Positions 8,081-14,469 of a DNA stretch of 21,075 nucleotides are shown piece by piece; within the stretch, counting starts at the first letter, position 1; every line of letters begins with the position of its first letter. Location of the stretch: positions 1 to 21,075 of the forward strand of contig CAAEVC010000021.1 of assembly GCA_900759415.1 (NCBI GenBank), given 5' to 3'. The notes below the pieces were generated by a model. It had not been told where the DNA came from, searched no databases, and saw nothing but the letters and a program-made list of their open reading frames with translations. Both the position numbers and the translations under genes were made by a program. Source of the stretch: an uncultured Dialister sp. (GTDB taxonomy: Bacteria > Bacillota > Negativicutes > Veillonellales > Dialisteraceae).

Positions 8081-8596
8081 TCAAATCTCCTCTATCATTT
8101 ACAGTTACCAGGGTTACCATCAGGTTATTATACGACCTTATTTCCTATGATTCATAATGATTCTTATCCTGCAACACTCTGAAAAATGATTCCCTTTTTC
8201 ATTTTCATAAATGTAAATATCTGTTCATTACCATTTCATTCAGTTTAGCATCCCTTTCCTTTCGTACAGATAAACAGCCCTCGGGATGCCACAAACTGGA
8301 AGGCCTGTCACCGCAGCTTCATCATGAGCGAGACCTGCAGCAGGCAGGCTTAAAAGTTTACTTCATTCTCATGACTTCTGCAGTTTTCAGGGCTTCCCCT
8401 GAGGACAGCACACCCCTCCCAATCTTCATAATCAGGAATAAAACCGGTATTATCTGCAGGATGTGTGCAAATGACATTGACAGTTTCTATGTCGAATGTT
8501 GTCTGCAGTCTCTAATATGTTATTCTGAACTGAGAAATTCTTATGACACAGAATCGGTTAAGAAGAATTCTCTTTATCCATTTATCAGTAAATGTT
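8081..8596. other. 516-bp gene-free region between the NUDIX gene and the ABC exporter
   Basis: No convincing coding region is found on either strand. Near the exporter there is a minus-strand TATAAT (8127-8132) that may be its -10, and two direct copies of GTTACCA (8104-8110 and 8113-8119) that would fall in its mRNA leader. A GC-richer block at about 8277-8351 stands out from the AT-rich surroundings and is listed separately. The remainder (about 8352-8596) contains the 3' flank of the NUDIX gene with no clear terminator and no recognisable gene remnant. Confidence 0.6.
8277..8351 (+). ncRNA. Possible degenerate cobalamin-riboswitch-like element (plus strand, orphan)
   Basis: The plus strand contains, in the order expected for the 3' half of a cobalamin riboswitch, GCCAC (8288-8292), TGGAAGGC (8297-8304), CATCATGAG (8320-8328) and GAGACCTGC (8330-8338). 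The last part matches the B12-box core AGCCAGGAGACCTGC with three bases missing (AGC then GAGACCTGC). The 5' half (GGGAA, GGTGAAAATCC-like elements) was not found, and no plus-strand gene follows. If it is a riboswitch it is probably a decayed remnant. Chance similarity is quite possible. Confidence 0.22.
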
Positions 8597-9124
8597 CTAT
8601 ATCATATCTCTGGCTATGGCAAATGCAGAAAGTGTTTTGGCATCATATATTTTCCCATCGCCAATCATTTTCCACATGTCTTTCAGGGGGATAGAAACCA
8701 CATCCAGAAATTCTCCTTCATCTAAATGCTGATGAGTATGTACCAGTCCGGTTGCCAGATATAAATGGATAATTTCATTACAGAAGCCTGGCGTTGTATA
8801 TACATAGCCGAGTTTTTTCAGATTCCCCCTGTATCCTGTTTCCTCTTCCAATTCACGGACTGCACACTCTTCCGGTGTTTCTCCTGGATCCATCTTACCT
8901 GCCGGTATTTCAAGAATAGCATCTCCTACAGGATAGCGATACTGTTTCACCAGCAGCACTTCCCCATTATCGGTAACCGGAATGATAGCCGCTGCTTCAC
9001 TGTGCAGTACAACTTCTCTGGTAGTTTTACGGCCTGCCACTTCAACTTTATCTTTATATACATGTATGATACGTCCATCATAAATTTCTTCCCGGTTCAG
9101 AATCTTTTCTTTTTCTATACTCAT
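8597..9124 (-). CDS. NUDIX hydrolase, ADP-ribose pyrophosphatase type
   Basis: This is a cytoplasmic NUDIX hydrolase of 175 residues, predicted to cleave ADP-ribose or related nucleoside-diphosphate sugars to AMP and a sugar phosphate. The complete NUDIX box is at 76-98: G, five residues, E82, seven residues, then REL-EE-TGY, with the metal-binding glutamates present. Upstream features AAAIIPV near 44-50 and VKQYRYPVGDAILEIPAGK at 59-77 are typical of the ADP-ribose pyrophosphatase (NudF/YqkG) branch. An AGGAGG ribosome site lies well spaced before the ATG. The gene is separate from dut by a terminator and has its own upstream region. The exact substrate is inferred from the family only. Confidence 0.92.
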   Translation of the reverse strand: MSIEKEKILNREEIYDGRIIHVYKDKVEVAGRKTTREVVLHSEAAAIIPVTDNGEVLLVKQYRYPVGDAILEIPAGKMDPGETPEECAVRELEEETGYRGNLKKLGYVYTTPGFCNEIIHLYLATGLVHTHQHLDEGEFLDVVSIPLKDMWKMIGDGKIYDAKTLSAFAIARDMI

Positions 9125-9180
9125 AAATTCCTCCTGAATAATTAGAATTCTTTCACATTATCTATTGTAGTACAAATGTA

Positions 9181-9203
9181 TACTTAATGTACAGTTTTAA
9201 GTA
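9181..9203. repeat. Inverted repeat upstream of the NUDIX gene
   Basis: TACTTAA (9181-9187) and TTAAGTA (9197-9203) are exact reverse complements with a 9-bp spacer, in a stretch with several GTAC motifs upstream of the NUDIX start. It has operator-like geometry. No confident -35/-10 pair could be placed for the NUDIX gene, so its relation to the promoter is unclear. Confidence 0.25.
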
Positions 9204-9284
9204 CGCTTCTGAACAGACAGTCTTGACGTACATTTCTTTCTAGGAAAAACACCAGTACTACTAAATTTCAAAGAGCAGATGCAA

Positions 9285-9312
9285 AAAAGGGATGGCATGA
9301 GCCATCCCTTTT
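9285..9312 (-). terminator. Terminator of the pnp-dut transcript
   Basis: AAAAGGGATGGC (9285-9296) pairs perfectly with GCCATCCCTTTT (9301-9312) around a 4-nt loop, and on the minus strand the hairpin ends in a run of six Ts. It begins two bases after the dut stop codon. Confidence 0.9.
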
Positions 9313-9314
9313 CA

Positions 9315-9761
9315 TTATTTACCGGTACTGCCGATACCACCTGTTCTTGTTCCCTTGGAATCATCATCATCTGCCTTGAGGTATTTTGTAAAAATCCCCT
9401 GGGCAATCCGATCTCCCTTAGAAACATGAAAAATCTGATCAGATGTATTATATACCGCCACCATGATATGACCTTCATTATCCTCATTATTGTAATAGTC
9501 GGAATCAATGATCCCTGTACTGTTAATGAGAATAATCCCGTGTTTGATTGCCATGCTGGAACGAATATGAATACCTAAATATTCATCGTCCTTCATGTAT
9601 GCCTTAAGGCCGGTAGGAATCAGTACAACCTTACCGCGCGGAAGATCCATATCTGCCGCGCTTTCAATATCATATCCTGCGCTGGAGGCTGTTTTCCTTA
9701 CAGGAATACGGATATCCTTATCCTTCCATTGGCTTACGATTTCAAATCCCCGGTTTCTCAT
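9315..9761 (-). CDS. dut: dUTP diphosphatase (dUTPase), trimeric type
   Basis: dUTPase hydrolyses dUTP to dUMP and pyrophosphate, keeping uracil out of DNA and supplying dUMP for thymidylate synthesis. All five motifs of the homotrimeric family are seen in 148 residues: motif 1 AGYDIES at 28-34, motif 2 RSSMA at 67-71, motif 3 GIIDSDY at 83-89, motif 4 GDRIAQ at 116-121 and the C-terminal P-loop-like motif 5 RTGGIGSTG at 139-147. Motif 3 is followed by an unusual acidic insert (NNEDNEG) in place of the shorter RGE-type turn. The start codon overlaps the pnp stop (ATGA), the ribosome site is weak, and translation is therefore probably coupled to pnp. A strong terminator follows at once. Confidence 0.94.
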   Translation of the reverse strand: MRNRGFEIVSQWKDKDIRIPVRKTASSAGYDIESAADMDLPRGKVVLIPTGLKAYMKDDEYLGIHIRSSMAIKHGIILINSTGIIDSDYYNNEDNEGHIMVAVYNTSDQIFHVSKGDRIAQGIFTKYLKADDDDSKGTRTGGIGSTGK

Positions 9762-11845
9762 TTTTTATTTTCCAGTAATAATGCTTTGCGGGAAAGGTTA
9801 ATGCGGCCCTTATCATCGATTTCAGTCACTTTAACCATAATCTCGTCACCTTCATGAACGATATCTTCCGGTTTTTCAACTCTCTGAAGAGCGAGCTGAG
9901 ATACATGAACCAGACCTTCTTTACCCGGAAGAATTTCAACAAAGGCGCCGAACTTCATCAGATGAGTAACGCGGCCTAAATAGGTTTCGCCAGCCTTAAC
10001 TTCATGAACCAGTCCTTCTACAATCTTCTTTGCTTTGTAAATAGCTTCTTCGTCTGTAGAAGAGAAGTATACGTGACCGTCTTCTTCCACATCAAGTTTA
10101 GCACCGGTTTCGTCCTGAATCTTATTGATGGTCTTTCCGCCTGCACCGATAACTTCACGGATCTTGTCTACCGGAATAGTGATTGCAACAATCTTCGGTG
10201 CATATGGAGATAAATGTTCAGCCGGTTTTGTAATGCATTCAGCAATCTTGCCAAGGATGAAGAGTCTGCCTTCATGTGCCTGTTTCAGTGCTGCAAGCAG
10301 GATATCTCTGGAGAGGCCATGAACTTTAATATCCATCTGGATAGCGGTAATGCCTTCTGCAGTACCTGCCACTTTAAAGTCCATATCGCCCAGCGCATCT
10401 TCCATTCCCTGAATATCAGAAAGAATGCTGAATTTACCGCCATTTTCAATGAGACCCATAGCAATACCTGCTACCGGTGCCTTAATCGGAACACCTGCAT
10501 TCATAAGGGACATGGTGCTTCCGCATACAGATGCCTGAGAGGAAGAGCCATTAGATTCAAGAATTTCAGAAACGACACGGATAGCATAAGGGAATTCATC
10601 AACAGAAGGAATCACCGGGCGGAGTGCTCTTTCAGCAAGAGCGCCATGACCGATTTCACGACGGCCCGGACCTCTGGATCCCTTTGTTTCACCTACACTG
10701 TAGGACGGGAAATTATACTGATGAATATATCTCTTTTCAGTGACTGGAGTCAGATCATCAATAATCTGTGTTTCAGACATTGGTGCCAGAGTTGTAACCG
10801 ACAGAGCCTGTGTCTGGCCACGGGTGAAGAGTGCACTGCCGTGTACTCTTGGGAGCAGGCCGACTTCACAGGTAATTGGACGGATTTCATCAAGTTTTCT
10901 TCCATCTGGACGGATATGTTCATTGGAAATCATATCTCTTACGATCTGCTTAGTCAGATGGTCAAGGCTTTCAGCAATATCAGATGCATTATCAGGATAG
11001 ATTTCAGCAAAATGTTCTTTTGCTGCTTTCTTTACAGCATCAATATTGCCGTCTCTTCTTAATTTATCTGCATCAAAAACAGCTTTCTTCAAATCTGCAG
11101 AAGCAAATTCAGCTACTGCTTTTTCAATTTCTTCCGGAATTTCCGGGAATACCAGTGTACGTTTTGTCTTGCCTACTTCTGCAGCAATCTTCTTCTGGAA
11201 CTTGCACAGTTCTTTGATGGCATTGTGGCCAAACATGATAGCATCCAGTACTTCTTCTTCCGGAGCTTCGTTGGCGCCGCCTTCAACCATCATGATAGCT
11301 TCTTCAGAGCCAGCAACAGTAATATTCATGGAAGATGCAGCCAGCTGTTCCTGTGTCGGGTTAATTACATATTCCCCATTGACACGGCCTACTCTGACAC
11401 CTGCAATCGGGCCGTCCCAGGGAATATCAGAAATAGCAATAGACAGGGATGCCCCCAGCATACCACAGAGTTCCGGCGCATTATCATAGTCTACAGAAAG
11501 AACGGTAGCTACTACATGAATATCATTACGGCATCTCTTATCAAACAGAGGGCGGATAGGACGATCAATCAGACGGGCATTCAGAATAGCAGAATTTCCC
11601 GGACGGCCTTCACGGCGAAGGAATCCGCCAGGCATCTTGCCTACTGCATACATTTTTTCTTCATAATCAACGGTGAGCGGGAAGAAATCGGTACCTTCTC
11701 TTGCTTCTTTACTTGCAGTTGTTGTTACGAGGACAACAGTATCACCATATCTTACCAGAGCAGCACCATTGGCCTGCTTTGCCATTTTACCGGTTTCAAT
11801 AATGAGCGGACGACCGGCTAAATCCATCTGAAATGTCTTAAACAT
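9758..11845 (-). CDS. pnp: Polyribonucleotide nucleotidyltransferase (PNPase)
   Basis: PNPase is a phosphorolytic 3'-to-5' exoribonuclease, trimeric, acting in mRNA decay in the cytoplasm. From the chosen start the protein has 695 residues, normal for the family: two RNase PH domains joined by a helical linker, a KH domain with the GAGG loop at about 567-570, and an S1 domain from about 619 (GETYLGRV). GRREIGHGALAERAL and the FPYAIRVVSE segment in the second PH core are highly conserved. An in-frame ATG at 11869 gives eight more residues, but the ribosome site GGAGG lies inside that extension, 6-7 bases before the ATG at 11845, so the latter is preferred. pnp follows rpsO in the usual bacterial order, though a terminator separates them here, and it overlaps dut downstream. 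Confidence 0.97.
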   Translation of the reverse strand: MFKTFQMDLAGRPLIIETGKMAKQANGAALVRYGDTVVLVTTTASKEAREGTDFFPLTVDYEEKMYAVGKMPGGFLRREGRPGNSAILNARLIDRPIRPLFDKRCRNDIHVVATVLSVDYDNAPELCGMLGASLSIAISDIPWDGPIAGVRVGRVNGEYVINPTQEQLAASSMNITVAGSEEAIMMVEGGANEAPEEEVLDAIMFGHNAIKELCKFQKKIAAEVGKTKRTLVFPEIPEEIEKAVAEFASADLKKAVFDADKLRRDGNIDAVKKAAKEHFAEIYPDNASDIAESLDHLTKQIVRDMISNEHIRPDGRKLDEIRPITCEVGLLPRVHGSALFTRGQTQALSVTTLAPMSETQIIDDLTPVTEKRYIHQYNFPSYSVGETKGSRGPGRREIGHGALAERALRPVIPSVDEFPYAIRVVSEILESNGSSSQASVCGSTMSLMNAGVPIKAPVAGIAMGLIENGGKFSILSDIQGMEDALGDMDFKVAGTAEGITAIQMDIKVHGLSRDILLAALKQAHEGRLFILGKIAECITKPAEHLSPYAPKIVAITIPVDKIREVIGAGGKTINKIQDETGAKLDVEEDGHVYFSSTDEEAIYKAKKIVEGLVHEVKAGETYLGRVTHLMKFGAFVEILPGKEGLVHVSQLALQRVEKPEDIVHEGDEIMVKVTEIDDKGRINLSRKALLLENKK

Positions 11846-11892
11846 TCCTTTGCCTCCTGTAATAAACAATTCTCTTTTATACGTATTTTCTT

Positions 11893-11922
11893 ATTATAAT
11901 CTATATTCATAACAGTTAACAA
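11893..11922 (-). promoter_or_regulatory. Promoter of pnp-dut
   Basis: On the minus strand -35 TTGTTA (11917-11922) and -10 TATAAT (11893-11898) are separated by 18 bp. The predicted transcript has a leader of roughly 40 bases before the pnp ATG. Together with the rpsO terminator upstream, this suggests pnp has its own transcription unit. Confidence 0.65.
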
Positions 11923-11961
11923 GGCCTAAATTAAGAGTTCCAGAATCCAAAGTGCACTAAA

Positions 11962-12059
11962 ACAGTTTTATGAAAACTGTCACAGATCCAGAAAGTAGAA
12001 GCCAAATCACCTTATTCATAAGTATAAGTATGACAAAACATCTTCTGTCACTCTGACAG
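11962..12059. repeat. Two palindromes upstream of the pnp promoter
   Basis: ACAGTTTT-ATG-AAAACTGT (11962-11980) is an exact inverted repeat of 8 bp arms. CTGTCA-CTC-TGACAG (12045-12059) is an exact inverted repeat of 6 bp arms. Both carry or adjoin a CTGTCAC sequence. They lie between the rpsO terminator and the pnp promoter, about 40 to 140 bp upstream of the -35. They could be operator sites or RNA hairpins in read-through rpsO-pnp mRNA. Neither is followed by a T run. Confidence 0.4.
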
Positions 12060-12089
12060 CTGGCATCGAAAATAAAATACAGATAAAAA

Positions 12090-12114
12090 AAGTGACTGCC
12101 TCATGCAGCCACTT
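12090..12114 (-). terminator. Terminator of rpsO
   Basis: On the minus strand AAGTGGCTGC and GCAGTCACTT pair over 10 positions (one G-U) around a 5-nt loop, followed by a run of Ts (the complement of 12085-12091). It begins about 18 bases after the rpsO stop. Some read-through into pnp is possible. Confidence 0.82.
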
Positions 12115-12131
12115 CTATGATATCTATTGAA

Positions 12132-12401
12132 TTATTTCAGACGAAGTCCGAGTTTTGCACCCAGCGCTCTGTAACGTTCAATGTCCTTACGACGGAGATA
12201 GTCGAGCATATTTCTGCGCTGACCAACCATTTTCAGCAGGCCGCGGCGGGAATGATGATCCTTCTTGTGGGATTTCAGATGTTCGGTAAGAAGAGCAATT
12301 CTCTTGGAGAGGATAGCGATCTGAACTTCTGGAGATCCGGTATCACCTTCGTGAACAGCATAGGTTTCAATGATTTCTTTCTTAATTTCGGTTGTTAACA
12401 T
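12132..12401 (-). CDS. rpsO: 30S ribosomal protein S15
   Basis: S15 is a primary binding protein of the 16S rRNA central domain in the small ribosomal subunit. The 89-residue length is exactly that of the bacterial family. Recognisable conserved parts are the DTGSPEVQIA segment near residues 20-29, LTEHLKSHKKDHHSRRGLLKMV near 38-59 with the His-Ser-Arg-Arg RNA-contact loop, and the basic C-terminus ending in GLRLK. An AGGAGG ribosome site is present upstream. It is followed by a terminator and then pnp, the classic arrangement. It has its own promoter and a leader of about 80 bases that may be used for autoregulation. Confidence 0.98.
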   Translation of the reverse strand: MLTTEIKKEIIETYAVHEGDTGSPEVQIAILSKRIALLTEHLKSHKKDHHSRRGLLKMVGQRRNMLDYLRRKDIERYRALGAKLGLRLK

Positions 12402-12487
12402 AATAATGTCCTCCTAAAAATAACTAAATCGCTGTATCTAAGTTTTCGCTGGAGATGCGTAAAGCTGAGGTACAGTTCATACCTTTG
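12402..12487 (-). promoter_or_regulatory. rpsO mRNA leader, candidate S15 autoregulatory element
   Basis: The predicted transcript carries about 80 bases before the S15 start, more than translation needs. It can form a 5-bp hairpin AGGTA-N7-TACCT near its 5' end (12467-12483) and a second helix pairing CGCATCT with AGAT/GCG (about 12432-12459) just before the ribosome site. In other bacteria S15 represses its own mRNA by binding structured leaders (known for E. coli and Geobacillus). This leader has not been matched to a known S15-binding fold, so the role is inferred. Confidence 0.4.
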
Positions 12488-12489
12488 TT

Positions 12490-12518
12490 ATTATACAGAT
12501 GATCCTTCATTTACGCAA
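12490..12518 (-). promoter_or_regulatory. Promoter of rpsO
   Basis: Minus strand: -10 TATAAT (12490-12495) and a partial -35 TTGCGT (12513-12518) with a 17-bp spacer. Confidence 0.55.
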
Positions 12519-12630
12519 GTATAAATACGGAATATATCAAAATATGTATGGAACTGTCTCCTAAATCAGGTAAAGAGGAAGTATTCCTGTTATTGAAAAT
12601 TGTCCCTGTATCGGCTCTCCTGTGTTTAAC

Positions 12631-13989
12631 TTAATTCGTTAAAGAGCGGAGAGGTGCCGGAATCTTACCGCCCCTATTGATAAACTCATCAGCTTTGAAA
12701 CGGTTTACATCAATAACCGGTGCATATCCCATTAATCCGCCAAACTGTACCATATCTCCCGGCTTCTTTCCTAGAACAGGAATCAGCCTTGTCGCCGTTG
12801 TTTTATTATTGATCATTCCAATCGCCGCTTCATCAGCAAGGATGGCAGAAATTGTGGAGGCTGTGGTATCACCAGGGATGGCAATCATATCCAGTCCGAC
12901 AGAGCATACACAGGTCATAGCTTCCAGTTTTTCAAGGCACAGACTTCCTTTTTGAACCGCCTGAATCATTCCCAGATCTTCACTGACCGGAATGAAAGCA
13001 CCGGAAAGTCCGCCAACGCTGGAGGATGCCATGAGCCCGCCCTTTTTAACTGCATCATTCAGAAGTGCGAGAGCTGCTGTTGTCCCCGGACCGCCGCAGC
13101 TTTCCAGTCCCATCTCCTCCAATACCTGAGCCACACTGTCCCCTACTGCAGAAGTCGGTGCCAGAGACAGATCAATGATTCCTAATGGGGTATTCAGCCG
13201 TTCTGCAGCTGCTTCTGCGACCATCTGGCCAAGGCGGGTAATCATGAATGCTGTATTTTTAATCTTCTTTGCCACTACATGAAGGGGCGCCCCTTTTACG
13301 TCTTCCAGCGCTTTTTTGACAACGCCCGGGCCTGATACACCTACATGAATGGCGGTATCTCCCTGGGTGACACCAAAGAAAGCGCCTGCCATGAAAGGAT
13401 TATCTTCTACTGCATTACAGAATTCCACCAGCTTTGTACATCCATAGGCATCCTGTTCCTTAGTAAGTTCTGCAGTTTCCTTGACGATTTCTCCCATCCG
13501 CTTCACTACATCCATATTGATGCCTGCTTTTGTAGAACCTACAGCCACAGAACTGCAGATACTTCTTGTAGTTGCCAGGGCTTCCGGAATGGAATCAATC
13601 AGAATTTTATCAGATGACGACATTCCCCGGTCAACCAGTGCAGAAAATCCGCCAAGAATATCGATACCTACCTCATCAGCTGCCTTCTGAAGTGTTTCTG
13701 CAATCGGAACATAACTGGATGTTCTGATACCGCCGGCAACAAGAGAAATGGGAGTAACAGAAATACGTCTGTTAATGATTGGTACCCCGTATTCTCTGGA
13801 AATGTCATGAGTCACCTGCGTCAGATGTTCTGCCTTTCTGCAGATAGTATCATAAATATTCCGGCATAATGTTTTTTCATCATCCGATATGCACCCCAGA
13901 AGGGAAATACCCATAGTGACAGTCCGCACGTCCAGTTTATTCTGGTCAAACATACGCTCTGTTGCCAGAATTTCCTCTATATCGAGCAT
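12631..13989 (-). CDS. UPF0210 (DUF711) family protein
   Basis: This is a 452-residue member of UPF0210, a conserved bacterial and archaeal family structurally related to glycyl-radical (pyruvate formate-lyase-like) barrel proteins, with no established reaction. The start MLDIEEILATERMF, the RTVTMGISL segment, and the glycine-rich blocks ISVTPISLVAGG, GVSGPGVVKKAL and SSSVGGLSGAFIPVSED agree with the family throughout its length, with no truncation. No signal peptide or membrane segment is present. GGGAGG precedes the ATG, and the ACT-domain gene ends 11 bp upstream with its stop adjoining this ribosome site, so the two are coupled. The same pair is neighbours in many genomes, which suggests that the ACT protein senses a metabolite for, or controls, UPF0210. 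No clear terminator is seen after the stop. Confidence 0.93.
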   Translation of the reverse strand: MLDIEEILATERMFDQNKLDVRTVTMGISLLGCISDDEKTLCRNIYDTICRKAEHLTQVTHDISREYGVPIINRRISVTPISLVAGGIRTSSYVPIAETLQKAADEVGIDILGGFSALVDRGMSSSDKILIDSIPEALATTRSICSSVAVGSTKAGINMDVVKRMGEIVKETAELTKEQDAYGCTKLVEFCNAVEDNPFMAGAFFGVTQGDTAIHVGVSGPGVVKKALEDVKGAPLHVVAKKIKNTAFMITRLGQMVAEAAAERLNTPLGIIDLSLAPTSAVGDSVAQVLEEMGLESCGGPGTTAALALLNDAVKKGGLMASSSVGGLSGAFIPVSEDLGMIQAVQKGSLCLEKLEAMTCVCSVGLDMIAIPGDTTASTISAILADEAAIGMINNKTTATRLIPVLGKKPGDMVQFGGLMGYAPVIDVNRFKADEFINRGGKIPAPLRSLTN

Positions 13990-14000
13990 ATTTTCCTCCC

Positions 14001-14273
14001 TCAGATACGATGCATGGCATAAAAGATATCAGCCAGCTGCGCTCTCACATCCACACCCATATCTTTTCCCAGCCTGCCTAACTCATCCTGCAGATCTTTC
14101 AGACTGCCATTGGCCTTTTCCATATCACAGATAAGAACCATATCAAAAATATCTCCAAGAATGGTCTGTGAGATATCAAGGATATTAATATTTGCTTTAG
14201 CCAGTGCAGCAGATACTCCGGCAACAATGCCAACCTGATCCGCACCAATGACAGTAACTACTATTTTCTTCAT
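14001..14273 (-). CDS. ACT domain-containing protein (UPF0237 family)
   Basis: This is a small 90-residue protein made almost wholly of an ACT domain, the ligand-binding fold usually used to sense amino acids. The N-terminal strand KKIVVTVIGADQVGIVAG (2-19) carries the Asp-x-x-Gly-Ile loop of the glycine-cleavage regulator (GcvR)-like ACT group. NINILDISQTI at 28-38 is the second typical element. The length is that of UPF0237. AGGGAGG lies 9 bases before the ATG. It is the first gene of a two-gene operon with UPF0210. The ligand and the regulatory action are unknown. Confidence 0.92.
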   Translation of the reverse strand: MKKIVVTVIGADQVGIVAGVSAALAKANINILDISQTILGDIFDMVLICDMEKANGSLKDLQDELGRLGKDMGVDVRAQLADIFYAMHRI

Positions 14274-14342
14274 GCCTGGGCCTCCCTTTTTTTGGAATCA
14301 TCAGTGAATAACACTTTAACTTAATAAAAATTATCTGCCCAT

Positions 14343-14351
14343 ATTATACCA
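14343..14351 (-). promoter_or_regulatory. Extended -10 promoter of the ACT-UPF0210 operon
   Basis: Minus strand TGG-TATAAT, an extended -10, about 70 bp before the ACT gene start. No clear -35 is present. Confidence 0.5.
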
Positions 14352-14412
14352 TACAGTCATTGCATCAAAGACGATAACCTGTGTATTCCTCTGTAATTTC
14401 TGTAAAAAAATA

Positions 14413-14456
14413 AACTCTCCCTACGGGCTGACAGTATCAGCCTCATAAAGAGAGTT
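14413..14456 (-). terminator. Terminator of the DUF47-pit operon
   Basis: A two-tier hairpin: outer AACTCTC (14413-14419) with GAGAGTT (14450-14456), inner GGCTGA (14426-14431) with TCAGCC (14437-14442). On the minus strand it is followed by TTTATTTTTTTAC. It starts about 13 bases after the pit stop codon. Confidence 0.82.
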
Positions 14457-14469
14457 CCATCGTTTTAAA

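Noticed and set aside
8371..8694. Plus-strand frame of 107 codons in the gene-free region reaching into the NUDIX gene
   Set aside because: Its second part is antisense to NUDIX, no ribosome site is seen, and the translation resembles no family.
10214..11062. Long plus-strand frame (282 codons) opposite pnp
   Set aside because: It is antisense to highly conserved PNPase codons, Cys/Ser/Phe-rich in composition and without a ribosome site; a shadow frame.
11225..11821. Plus-strand frame of 198 codons opposite the 5' part of pnp
   Set aside because: Antisense shadow of the first RNase PH domain; no independent signals.
12593..12660. CTCTCC/GGAGAG pairing around the end of the UPF0210 gene as a terminator
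   Set aside because: The loop is long, the stem includes coding sequence and no T run follows on the minus strand.
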